A DNA stretch of 64,000 bases from Castor canadensis. Lineage: Eukaryota; Chordata; Mammalia; Rodentia; Castoridae. The position numbers and the translations under genes are program-made. The DNA is taken from NCBI RefSeq assembly GCF_047511655.1, contig NC_133390.1:159647583-159711582 (forward strand), given 5' to 3'. Under the pieces are notes generated by a model. The model worked only from the letters and a program-made list of their open reading frames with translations. It searched no databases and was not told where the DNA came from. Positions 1 to 9,958 of this stretch are shown here, piece after piece (position 1 is the first letter of the stretch; the number at the start of each line of letters is the position of its first letter).

Positions 1-1928
1 TTTCTTGAACTGAACCCTGACTGTCACAGGGTCTGCATTTGTACACTGTTTGACTCTGCGGTGGGTTGGGCCAAAAGTTTAACCTAACAGTTAGCATGAA
101 AGCTTAACTTAACAGATTCATTCCTCAAAGGTTACTTAAAATGTTTTTAACAGAATCCGTGTATATCCCTACTTCGTGCTTTAGTAAAGCCAGAAAGACC
201 CAAAGGACCTTCACAGGGTTTACCTGGGTGGTTTCCAAGGTTTTGTAGTTACAGAGAGGTGAACAGCAGCCTGGTTGGAAGCTGTTCCCTGGGCTGTTGG
301 AGCAGGAAATGCTACTGAGTCTGCTGCATATGTTTTCAGTTCTTCCTAAGGAGCTCTGCAATGAGCAGAACCACTGAAGCCATCCAGGTCGTCTGTCATG
401 TAACAGATGGGAAGCAGAGGTTTCAGAAAAGCAAAGGGGCCAGATTCTCTTTTGAGTTAGATGGTAGGTAGGGTGGTTGGAAGGGGGCTTGGAGCTTCTT
501 TCCATTATTTGGTAAGTCCATTCGAGATACTTTTTGCCCGGCACTAGGGCTGCAACATAAACAAGATGGTTCCTATTCTTCTGGCTCATAGCAGGGCTGG
601 GGACAAAAACATTTGTTAAAACAAGTTTAAAATAAACAGAACTGTATTAGCTAGAGATGGAGCTGTGAGGGGGAAAACTGATAAGAGAGGGAATGACTAG
701 GGCCTTGAAAAGGCCCTCCTAATTTGGAGGGGTGACACAAGGCCTCTCTGAGAAGGTGGTGAGGAGCCAGTCCTGCAAACACCATTGGGTGAATAGTGTT
801 CAAGACAGTGGAACACTAGAGGAAAGAGGCCACACCTGGAAAGTGTTTTGTTTTCCAGAAAGTGAAAGAGGCTACAGTAAGCATATTTTCTCTCATATTT
901 GGGAGATAGATCCAAAAGATAAACATATACACAAAAAACAAGCATGATCATACAAACTCACGTAGAACATGTTTGTAATAGTGAAACTACTCTATAGAAC
1001 TCCAGGAAAGAGGGAAAGGAAAAGAGAATGATAGAGCATCAATGAGTACAATTGTAAAACATAACATCTGTGAAGGTAGAGGATATAGGATGTGTATTGA
1101 AAGCTGTTGAAAATGGGAGGGTAGGAGGTAAAGGGGTAAGGGACAGTAATGGAAGGGGTGAATGGGCCAAAGTAAAGTATACCCACAATGGGGATACATT
1201 GAGAAACCCCTTGAAACATCGACTTAAATATTAATAATGAAAGACAGGACTGTAAAATAGGTATGGTGTGTGTGTAGGGGGTGATACTAGTGGGAGGGTG
1301 AATGGAGAGATTAAAGTGACAGTATATGGTTGATGGACCTCATATATTTATATGAAATAGAACAACGAAACCTCTTGCAGTTGCTTTAAGTGGGGCAGGG
1401 AGGGGGTTGAGGGGGAGAGACAATGGGAGTGATCTAACCAATGTACAATATAAGCCTAATGAGAATTGTCACCATGAATCTCCCCCTGTATAATGAATAT
1501 ACCCGAATAAAAGTTTACAATAAAAAGGCTACAGTGAGGTTGGGGAGAGGAGGGCAGGATCCTGTGGGCCTCAGTAGGCAGAGTGGGCTTTGGCTTTTCT
1601 TCTGTGTGAGCAGAAGTTGTGAAAGATTTTAAGTAGCAGAGGGAAAAACATGATTTAAATTTAAGGAGAGAATCCAGGCTCATGTTCCATGTCTGACTGG
1701 TTCCAAGAGATCAGAAAGTGTACATGTCTATTCACTATCTTATCCCCAGTGCCAGGTAGAGAGCTCAGTGCAGAGTTAGGTGCCAAGTAAATGTACGCTG
1801 GATGAGTAAGAGAACAAAATGAACACAGTAATCTGTCCTTCTAGAAGTCCATGTGACAATTGTGCAATAATGAGATGGCCTGGGTTTCCTTCACATCATG
1901 TTTAACTCTGTTAATGTCGTTGCTTTAG
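1..1928 (+). other. PHF20: PHF20 intron (3' part), upstream of first exon in window
   Basis: This is intronic sequence leading to the acceptor at 1927-1928. Around 640-864 and 1539-1680 is an old, diverged interspersed repeat of uncertain family, rich in purines, split by the truncated L1 at 882-1521. Around 1720-1815 is a stretch resembling an L2 3' end (words such as 'ccccagtgccaggtag' and 'caagtaaatg'). I see no coding exon in 1-640. Confidence 0.6.
882..1521 (+). mobile_element. 5'-truncated L1 (ORF2 tail plus 3' UTR) with target-site duplication
   Basis: The left end starts in the ORF2 C-terminal coding sequence ('tctcatatttggg' encodes the usual FS-x-I-W tail). It then runs into an A/G-rich L1 3' UTR and ends in AATAAA-like A-rich sequence. 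Flanking copies of 'aaagaggctacagtaag' (865-881) and 'aaaaaggctacagtgag' (1522-1538) match at 15 of 17 positions and look like the target-site duplication. Its 3' UTR differs from that of the full-length L1 at 52686, so it belongs to another subfamily. Confidence 0.75.
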
Positions 1929-2124
1929 GTCAGAGGCCCGGCTTCAAGTACTGGTATGACAAGGAGTGGTTGAGCAGGGGACATATGCATGGCCTAGCAT
2001 TTCTAGAAGAGAACTACTCCCATCAGAATGCTAAGAAGATTGTGGCCACGCACCAGCTTCTTGGCGATGTGCAGAGAGTGATTGAGGTTCTACACGGCCT
2101 GCAGCTCAAGATGAGCATCTTGCA
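1929..2124 (+). CDS. PHF20: PHF20 coding exon (fourth from last)
   Basis: This internal exon encodes a C-terminal part of PHD finger protein 20, a Tudor/PHD/zinc-finger chromatin reader that is a subunit of the nuclear MOF (KAT8)/NSL histone H4 acetyltransferase complex and stabilises p53. The translation contains [31 protein letters not shown] and [17 protein letters not shown], which match my recollection of human PHF20 almost exactly. The acceptor is tttag at 1924-1928 and the donor GTAAGT begins at 2125. The exon opens with the last two bases of a Gly codon, has 64 whole codons, and ends with CA, which the next exon completes to Gln. The Tudor, AT-hook and PHD exons lie upstream of the window. 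Identity rests on remembered protein sequence and on synteny with SCAND1 and CNBD2; no alignment was run. Confidence 0.95.
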
Positions 2125-2286
2125 GTAAGTATAGTGTTTGCAGCTTTGGAGTGGGGGCTGGTTTGGCATCACATTGTTTTTTTCCCTTTCTTCCTTTTGT
2201 TTAATCATCATAAATTGTAATGGAAGCTCTGGGTAGTAAAGAAGAATTGAAAGGTGAAGTTTATGTAGTGACTTTTTTGACTGTTT

Positions 2287-2400
2287 TGTTTTGTTGAACT
2301 AGAGTCTGCTATGTATCCCTCAGGCTTGCCTGGAATTTAGTCCTCCTGTTTCAGCTTTCCAAGTGCTGAGTTTATAAGAGTGCACAACACCACCTGGCTT
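2287..2400 (-). repeat. B1/Alu-like (7SL-derived) SINE monomer
   Basis: On the minus strand it reads as a diverged 7SL monomer. Plus-strand landmarks are 'cctgtttcagctttccaag' followed by 'caccacctggct'. Confidence 0.7.
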
Positions 2401-2412
2401 ACATAGTGGCTT

Positions 2413-2597
2413 ATTTTTTGTATTGGAGTTTGAACTCAGGGCCTTATGCTTACTAGGCAGGCACTGTACCACTTAAGCCATGCCCCCCAGTCCTATTTTG
2501 CTTTAGTTAGTTTTCAGATAGGGCTTGTATTTTCGCCCAGGGCTGGCCATAGACTGTGATCCTCCTACCTATTCTTCTGTACACAGCTGGGATTATG
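2413..2597 (-). repeat. Dimeric SINE (7SL-like + tRNA-like), reverse
   Basis: The tRNA-like unit is 2413-2493 ('gaactcagggcctta', the reverse of box B, then the reverse of box A). A 7SL-like unit with 'cagctgggatta' follows. This is the arrangement of B1-dID-type SINEs. Confidence 0.75.
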
Positions 2598-2691
2598 TAG
2601 TGACTTTTTAGCTTAAAAAAACATATGTTCTACATTAAAGAAATATATTTCATATTACATACATAAAACTGAAGTTGAAATTTCACAAAAT

Positions 2692-2925
2692 AGCCAGGTG
2701 CTGGTGGCTCACACCTGTAATTCTAGCTACTCAGAAGGCAAAGATCAGAAGGATTGCAGTTCAAAGCCAGCCCTGAGCAAATAGTTCATGAGACCCTATC
2801 TCAAAAAAAAAAAAAAAAATCACTAAAAAGGGCTGGTGGAGTGGCTCATGTGGTAAGGGCACCTGCCTAGTAAGGTGCTGAGTTCAAACCCCAGTGCTGC
2901 TAAAAAAAAAAAAAAAAAAAAAAAA
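2692..2925 (+). repeat. Dimeric SINE (7SL-like + tRNA-like), forward
   Basis: The 7SL-like unit begins 'gccaggtgctggtggctcac' and ends in an A-run at 2800-2818. The ID-like unit begins 'gggctggtggagtggctca', has the box B-like 'gagttcaaacccc', and ends in a long A tail. Confidence 0.9.
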
Positions 2926-3728
2926 TCCTCAAAATACCTACCCTTACTTAGAATAGTGCTATGGTATTTTCTGTTCTTTTTCCTTTTCTACAATTGATTA
3001 TGATCAAATAAATTAATGCTCTTTGGTTGGATTGAAATTCAAGAGGGAACAATTCTATTCAGAACTAGAGTTTTCTGAGCACATGTATGTCAGCACAGCT
3101 TGCAGCAGAGTCTCAGAGGTGTGGACCTACACAGGATAAGAACCTCTGTTCTTTTCTTTAATAACAAACTATTCTCTTTGGAGTGGTGAGAATAGAAGAT
3201 TTTAGAACAATTTTTAGATACTTTATTATTAATGGCCATCTGTAGATGATAGTTAAATCTCCCCTCCCACCCCAGTCATCATTGCTCATTGGTAATCATA
3301 TGCTCCTTGCATGCCAGGGTGATTGTGACTGTGTTGTTTTGGTTATTTTTAGTAAGACACATTTGAAGAGCCCTTTACCACCATTGAAGTGCTTACATTC
3401 ACATTACCTCACTTGATTTTTATGAAACTCAGTGTAAGTATCCAACAGATGACTAGCCCAGTGTCAGGAGGAGGAAGTTTGGATGGGCTGATTGACTGAT
3501 CTGCTCAGTGGCTAAGTCCAGTCCCACTTACAGTGTGCCTGCAGTGGGGGTTCTCCTAAGAGACTGATTATTTACATTGCTTTTTGCTCAGCAAATGGTA
3601 TGGTGTGTGGCCAGATGGCCTAGGTGACCTGTTCTCACTCTTGGGAGAGTGTTTATAAATTAAGAGCTTTGTAGTGTCCTAGTTACTCAAAGCCCTTTCC
3701 CTGTTTTCCCCTCCCATCTTCCTCACAG

Positions 3729-4128
3729 AAGCAGGGAACACCCCGATCTACAGCTGTGGTGCCAGCCTTGGAAACAGCACTCAGGGGAAGGGAGAACTCA
3801 TTCCAGACACATCCATGTCATGGACGCCAGGAGCAAGGAGGAAGCCCCAAGCTATAGAACTTTGAATGGGGCTGTGGAAAAGCCCCTGCCCTTGCCCCAG
3901 TCTGTGGAGGAGTCCTATATCACCAGCGAGCACTGCTACCAGAAACCCCGAGCCTATTACCCTGCTATGGAACAGAAGCTGGTGGTGGAGACACGGGGCT
4001 CTGCTCTGGATGATGCAGTCAATCCCCTCCGTGAGAATGGTGATGATTCCCTCTCCCCTCGCCTGGGCTGGCCTCTAGACCAAGACAGGAGCAGAGGGGA
4101 TGGTGAACCCAAACCCAGTTCCCCAAAG
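3729..4128 (+). CDS. PHF20: PHF20 coding exon (third from last)
   Basis: This 400-nt exon starts by completing a Gln codon and then has 133 codons in phase. It encodes REHPDLQLWCQPWKQHSGEG, SYRTLNGAVEKP, ESYITSEHCYQKPRAYYPA and LVVETRGSALDDAVNPLREN, all recognisable from mammalian PHF20. The region is hydrophilic, Pro/Ser/Asp-rich and probably disordered, linking the PHD part to the C-terminal helical region. The acceptor is ctcacag (3722-3728) and the donor AAG|GTATGT. An ATG at 3820 is internal Met, not a start, because phase and protein similarity continue upstream of it. Confidence 0.95.
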
Positions 4129-5763
4129 GTATGTGGTATGCTTGCACATAGTCTTCATTCAGAGGTTGAGTGCTTCTAAGTTTTCTTCCTGGGGTTAAAT
4201 GTTCTGTGGAAGATATTTCTTAATAGAACTTTATTTAAATTTGCTTGTCATAAATGATTTTTGGTCTGTTAAAATGGATGATACAAAGCCCACTTAAGTC
4301 AAAGATCATTGGTTACAGGAACTCCCACAAAATGGCATAGTCAGCAGGGGTAAGAGGTGAAGAGGTGAGAAGCAGCAAGGAGAGAAGGGTTGATTGTAAC
4401 TGGAAAAAAATGAAACTAAGAAAAATTTGTCTTTTCTTCATTTAATACCATTTACATTATAATTGTATCTAGGTGCTAATTATTAGCATGAACAGTGAGT
4501 CAAGTGTTTTGTTAGGTATAATGTTTTCAATAAAATTATATAACAGCTTTATTTTGGCTTAACTTTTCAGTCCTGTCTTAAGAAGGGTCCATTTCATCAA
4601 AATAATTGCTTTTGATAGTTTTCCAAAGAGCCCATCTCAGTGTTCTAGTCATGTGTCACCCTCTAGTTGCCAGTATCCCGTCTTTAACTCTTCACTAGTC
4701 TCACTGTACCTGTCCTCTTCCTCCTTTGTCAGTGAGGCTTTGTGTGGTTCCATCTCTCCTCTGCCCTTGCCCTTACTTGCACAGACCTTATCCCACTGGC
4801 TGGCATCACCAGTATTGAATACACTGCTGCATATTGCCAAGTGGGGGCATCCTAAACTGTGCCATCCAGCATGGGGATTGTACCACATTCATTCTGTGCC
4901 CTTGACAGTGTCTAAACAGGGTTGGGCCATAGTGGTACGGACAGTCTTTTGAGACAGACCCAGTTCCAAGTCTGGGCCCATCCACTTTGTGGTTCTGAGT
5001 AGATTGCTTTCCCCTCCTGATCAGACCTGTTTCCTCACCTGTAGAATGGGCCACTGGGATAACGGGCAGGCATCCACCCAACATCCAATGTGTGTGAAAA
5101 GCTCTCAGAACATTACTTTGCACATAGTCAACACTAAATCCATGTTAGCTGGAATTTGTTTCATTTCAAATGAATGAGTGAAGGATTGTGACCCCAAACC
5201 CCAGTAAAGATTTGCAATCCTGTGGACCAGGCAAGTTTCCTAGAGGTGTCTGGCACATGATATAAAATTAGGAAATACCCAACCAGGATTATAAGTCTTT
5301 TCCCCTGCAGATGAGCTGACCGTGTGCTGGCACTATTTTATATACCTTATCCTGTTTCATCCTCATGAACCTTCAAAGTAGATTTTAACACCTCCATTTC
5401 TCATCAGAGGCTCAAAGAGGAAAAGTAACTTACCAGGACCTCATGTTTAGCAAGACTTGCCAAATTTATCTGACTAGACACCCTAACCCACATCCGTACT
5501 AGCCCTGCTCTAGGCAGCTCTCAGAGCACTGGGAGGCCTACTTAAGGCTAGGGTGCTCTTCAAGCTGGGGGAGACATCTGTTAAGCCCCCTGAGCCAGAG
5601 GCTCATGCTGCCCTGAGAAGGCAGCTCTGGTGCAGTGGGCAGGCTTCCGCCCAACATCCACATGGGATGGAGGCTGGTTTTTCAGAGTTTAAGACACTGG
5701 ACATTTGGAAATGTGGATGGGGGCTCTCTGTATTCAGTAACTTAAATGTCATTGCATTCCCAG
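4129..5763 (+). other. PHF20: PHF20 intron with MIR remnants
   Basis: No exon is recognisable here. The stretch 4930-5165 reads as a forward MIR (tail 'tttgcacatagtcaacacta'), and 5320-5480 resembles a reverse MIR core. The remainder is unique. The ORF around 5553-5825 runs through the acceptor of the next exon and is not independent. Confidence 0.6.
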
Positions 5764-5947
5764 GTGAGGGACTATATCTCCAAAAAGGTCCTGCCGGAGG
5801 AATCCCCTACTCGGAGACTGCTTGACAGAGGCGGAGAGGGGCTGCTGAGTTCCCAGCACCAGTGGCAGTTTAACCTGCTGACACATGTGGAGTCCCTTCA
5901 GGATGAAGTCACACACCGGATGGACTCCATTGAGAAGGAGCTGGATG
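5764..5947 (+). CDS. PHF20: PHF20 coding exon (second from last)
   Basis: This 184-nt exon encodes [40 protein letters not shown] and [18 protein letters not shown], matching the PHF20 C-terminal region. The second half has heptad-like spacing of Leu/Val/Met/Ile and is likely a helix or coiled coil. The acceptor is ttcccag (5757-5763), and the donor GGTAGGG splits the next codon after its first base. Phase agrees with the exons on both sides. Confidence 0.95.
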
Positions 5948-6177
5948 GTAGGGCTCCTTCCTTGGTCCCCTGCCCATGGCATCACTTTGAAATTCCCCTC
6001 CCCATGAGCTGCTTTCTGAACCTCCCCAGTATGTCTATCCATCTTGCCTCTTCTTTTCAGCTTCACCCCATCTCCATTCTCCCCTCAAGGTGGACAAGCC
6101 TTACTTTTAGTATTTATTGGCACTTATAAAGTCTGATGATGTCAGGGGTCCTGCCTCCTGTGTTCAGTCCCTTCTAC

Positions 6178-6259
6178 AAAGGTGAGTTCTCAGTGGTAGA
6201 GTATATACTTAGCACATGGGAGGCTCTGGGTTCAGTCCCAGCACCAAACACAAAAAAAC
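6178..6259 (+). repeat. ID-like tRNA-derived SINE monomer
   Basis: A box A-like 'ttctcagtggtagagta' is followed by a box B-like 'gggttcagtcccagc' and a short A-rich tail. No 7SL unit precedes it. Confidence 0.75.
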
Positions 6260-6877
6260 TAAGGTGTATATACAGAAAAAGAGCAAGTATACTCTCCTTG
6301 CTAGAGATATGTAACCTGAGCAAATCTTTACTAACAAAGTTCTATGTGGAATTAAAATGATTGACATGAGTTTTTAGGATGTTTAAGAATGTAATCTGAA
6401 AACCTTTTTATTTCAACCTTTGAGAAATTCTAAAATGAAGCTTTCTCCTCTTTCGCCAGTACAGAGTTAAAAATTTGAGTGAGTTGTTTGTATAACCGGG
6501 GGATTTCTCTCAGTTGGTGGTGGTAATGGGCAGGCCTAGAGGATTGAATTTATGAGGAGGAATATGACTAAGTGTAATTTCTGTTGACCCCAGGAAGTTG
6601 CCAGTTTTGGTTTTTGAAGACAGAATTCTCTTTTGATTGTTTACTTATTTAGTGAGTATTTGTTTCTATTTTTAAAATGGACCCCAGTTAAGAAATTGAT
6701 GTTGTTTGAGGATTCTGGGTACAGTCAGGCTATGAAGGCTACAACTGGGGATATAAAGCATACATGAAATACTCAGAAAAAATGCCTCATTATACAAGCG
6801 AGGGTCATGAGGTATGGCTAGGATACTAGTGTGGCTGAGGCCATGCCATAGGAGGAGAGTACTACAAACATTCCAGC

Positions 6878-6985
6878 TGAGTATGGAGGTATAGCCCAGT
6901 AATTCCAGCACTTGGGAGGCTGAGGGAGGAAGATTGAGGCCAACCTGGGCTATATAGCCAGACTGTCTCAACAACAACAAAAAAG
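6878..6985 (+). repeat. B1-like SINE monomer
   Basis: It shows 'ccagcacttgggaggctgag' followed by 'caacctgggctatatagc' and ends in a (caa)n A-rich tail. Confidence 0.85.
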
Positions 6986-7669
6986 CCTTCCTGGGACTGA
7001 TAGTGAACCTTGAAGGGAGTAGTATTCTGCAGGAGAGGGGGTGACTCAAGGGTGGCTGATGAAAGGCCTGGAATGGTGGGAAAAGGGGTTATCCTGTTGG
7101 AAGACAGAGAGAGGGAAAGACAAACCTACTGACTGACCTTGGTGCCCTTGAGCTTATGTCCTGGCCCTGAGGCAAGCCTGTGGACACCTGGAAGGCAGGC
7201 TACTTTTTCTCTTACTCCTAAAAGGTTTCTTTGGCCTCCTACAAATTGTAACCGATGCCACTGTCTGTGAAAAACATGCTGAGAAGATTGAATGCCAGAC
7301 TGGAAATTGTAGATTTGGGGAGAATAGCAGAGTAGTCTGGATCTCTGGGAGGAGACTTAGCACCATGGGAATGGGGCAAATATTGTGTTATTGCCAAAGG
7401 AACCCATCCTCAGGGGAGAAGCCAGAGCTTCTAGCCCTGGGTTCACAACCCAGGGGAGCCAGGGGAATAGCCCAGGCTCTCTCTGGTCTCTCAGAGGACC
7501 TTTCATGTGCCCCACTGATTTGGGGCTCACATTCTTTTTTGTAATACTCCAGGCCCTAAGAGGTCCAAGGAAGCATGAATATCAGTGATAAAGCTTAAAG
7601 ATTTTATTTAAGTAAGCAGATTTTTGCACTGTATTTAAGATTCATCAGAATTTCTTCCCCCCAATCCCT

Positions 7670-7942
7670 TTTTTTTTTTTTTTTTTTTGAGGTACTGGGG
7701 CTTGAACTCAGAGCCTTCACCTTGAGCCACTCCACCAGCCCTAATTTTGTGAAGGGTTTATCGAGATAGGGTCTCGTGAACTATTTGCCTGGGCTGACTT
7801 CAAACCGTGATCCTCCTGATCTCTGCTTCCTGAGTAGCTAGGATTCCCCTCCTTTTTTTATTGGCCATACTGGAGTTTAAACTCAGGGTCTCGAGCTTGC
7901 TAGGCAGGTGCTTCACCACTTGAGCCACTCTGCTTGCCCTCA
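7670..7942 (-). repeat. Dimeric SINE followed by a second ID-like unit, reverse
   Basis: A poly-T start leads into the reverse tRNA-like unit, then a reverse 7SL-like unit ending in 'gagtagctaggatt'. A second reverse ID-like unit follows at 7851-7942 with its own box B complement. Confidence 0.85.
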
Positions 7943-8032
7943 TCAGAGTCTCTTTTTAGGGAGTCAGATCTTCAGTTCATTTCAGATCTTTAGTTCTGTA
8001 GATGACAGGGTATTAATGAAATCATCCCATTA

Positions 8033-8097
8033 AGCTGGGTATGGTGGAGACAGGAAGATTGTGAGGCCAGGCTGTGCAAAGTTAGTTTGTCTCAAAA

Positions 8098-8128
<31 letters not shown>

Positions 8129-8172
8129 ATGGACTCAAGGTTCAACCTCCAGCACTGCCAGGAAAAAAAAAA
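8033..8172 (+). repeat. Degenerate SINE with (AAAT)n microsatellite
   Basis: A shortened 7SL-like unit ends in 'gtctcaaaataaat'. About ten AAAT repeats (8093-8130) and a remnant of the tRNA-like unit ('ttcaacctccagcactgcc') follow. Confidence 0.65.
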
Positions 8173-9102
8173 AAAAGGCAAAAAAAGACATCATTCCATC
8201 AAGTATAATTACAAACCATCATAAGTGCTCTAAGACAGCATGTGATAGATAGCATGCAATGCCATTGCACCCATAACACTGGGACCAGATTCAGGGTATA
8301 GAGTTTGGGGAAGGCATCCCTAAGGAATAACTTGTAGGAGAACAAAGGACTTAAAAGGGTGGAGAGGAAGGAAGAGTTTGTCTGAGGAGAAAAGGGATAT
8401 GTAGTAGGTGGCAGGCTGCTTGAGGAACATGCATTATTAGTTTTCTACATACCAGGGTCCAGAGGTACATGGACTAGAAGAAAGGATACAGGTAAGCTGA
8501 GGTAAGCTTAGGGTCTACCTAGAGGGACTGACATTTGTCAAAGGTACAGGGTTCCCAGATGGTCTTTCTGCAAATGACAGAACTTCAGGGGAGGGTAGTT
8601 TGGAGAAGAATAAACATCTTCTGTAAAGAAATCCCTGCACTCACAAGCAACAGTTTTCTACATATTGAGCCAAGTATAATCAAGTGTATTAATATCTAGA
8701 TATAACAAATACTTGAGAGGAGAAAAATAATATTCAGTGCCACTGATAATTACGTATCTATCAGGAGTTAATATGAAGCAAATCAGAATCCAGAGTGATA
8801 GAAATGGACCTTTTCAAGTCCCTGTAATTTTCATTTTTCTTGACTTGAGGCTAAAAACTCCAGGCTCTTTGATTTACAGCATGGGAAAGCTTTAGAAATA
8901 GTGGGCAGTGCAACACTGAGAAAGGCAGGTTCTTCAAAGCCTTCTAGACTCTGCACTATGTAATGCAATAGCAATTAGCAGTGTGTGGCTATTAATTAAA
9001 ATTGAATAAAATTAAAAATTCATTTCTACATTTTAAGTGGTCAACAGCTTCATATGATATGGCTGTTGCTTCTGTATTGGGCAGCATGGACATAGGTCTT
9101 TT

Positions 9103-9325
9103 TGTATTAACTTTATGGTCCTTGTGACCAAATACCTGACAGAAATAACTTAAGGGAGGAAGGATTTATTTTGGCTCATGGTTTCAGAGGGCTTAGTCCA
9201 TGATCCTTTGGCCCCATGAACTTGGGCAGAACATGGTGCTGGAGAAGTGTATGGCAGAGGCTGTTCATCTCTGGCAGACAGCAAGTAGAGAGAGGGAGGG
9301 AGGAAGAGAAGGAGAGGGAGTGAGG

Positions 9326-9383
<58 letters not shown>

Positions 9384-9553
9384 GGAAGGAAGGAAGGAAC
9401 CCTAGACCAAGTAACCTAGGGCAATATATGCCCCCAGTGATCTCTACTATCTCTACTTCCAGCTAGGACTCACCTCCCATCATTTCCACCAGCTAGGGCT
9501 CAGATGTTCAACATATAAGCCTGTGGGGAACATTGCATATTCAAACTATAGCA
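9103..9553 (+). mobile_element. MaLR-type LTR (ORR1/MT-like)
   Basis: It begins TGTATTAA and ends near CA at 9553. The internal words 'aaggatttattttggctca' and 'cccatcatttccaccagcta' are typical of mammalian MaLR solo LTRs. A GA microsatellite expanded inside it. No internal retroviral region is present, and no convincing 5-bp target duplication was found. Confidence 0.6.
9297..9398 (+). repeat. (GA)n / (GAAG)n microsatellite
   Basis: A nearly pure GA tract runs through 9329-9380. It is flanked by GGGA and GGAA repeats, and the whole block is purine-only on the plus strand. Confidence 0.95.
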
Positions 9554-9738
9554 GCATTTGACCTTTGTACAGGAGTAACGCTTCATGCAGCAGGTGTTGA
9601 GGCAATGGGCTGAAATGGCCCTTCCTTCCTTCCCTCCCCCATGTGTGGTCAGACTAGATGGGCTGAAACATTTGCTGAGGTGCTTATAAAATGAGTGTTG
9701 GGTCCTCACTAGGTCTTATCTTTCTCTTCTGCTGACAG

Positions 9739-9881
9739 TGTTGGAGAGCTGGCTGGACTACACTGGGGAACTGGAGCCCCCGGAGCCACTGGCCAGGTTG
9801 CCACAGCTCAAGCATTGCATCAAGCAGCTGCTGACGGACCTGGGCAAGGTGCAGCAGATTGCCCTCTGCTGCTCAACATGA
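9739..9881 (+). CDS. PHF20: PHF20 last coding exon and stop
   Basis: This exon completes a Val codon and encodes [20 protein letters not shown] and [20 protein letters not shown], ending ALCCST then TGA at 9879-9881. This is the recognised PHF20 C-terminus. The acceptor is ctgacag (9732-9738). With the three upstream exons, about 306 residues of the roughly 1010-residue protein are encoded here with no frameshift or premature stop, so the gene looks intact. Confidence 0.95.
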
Positions 9882-9948
9882 AATTGGGCACCTAAGACTA
9901 ACGGGGGCACAATCCTGGGGCACCTGCAGGAGGAGCTTTGCATATTTA

Positions 9949-9958
9949 AATAAATAAA
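9949..9958 (+). terminator. PHF20: Proximal polyadenylation signal (overlapping AATAAA pair)
   Basis: Two overlapping AATAAA hexamers (9949-9954, 9953-9958) lie about 70 nt after the stop codon and could give a very short 3' UTR isoform. Confidence 0.4.

Larger units (their letters stand above)
2125..3728 (+). other. PHF20: PHF20 intron with SINEs
   Basis: The intron runs from GTAAGT to CACAG. It holds the SINEs annotated at 2287-2925 and a faint MIR-like stretch around 3350-3540. From about 2930 to 3340 I see only unique AT-rich sequence. Confidence 0.7.
5948..9738 (+). other. PHF20: PHF20 last intron with SINEs and an LTR
   Basis: Repeats fill much of it: SINEs at 6178, 6878, 7670 and 8033, a MaLR-like LTR at 9103-9553, and a GA microsatellite. 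The stretch 8290-8420 looks like an old interspersed repeat of uncertain family. I see nothing specific in 6990-7660 or 8430-9090. Confidence 0.6.

Noticed and set aside
4649-5123. Overlapping ORFs on both strands in a PHF20 intron
   Set aside because: There is no homology or exon structure. Part of the region is a MIR.
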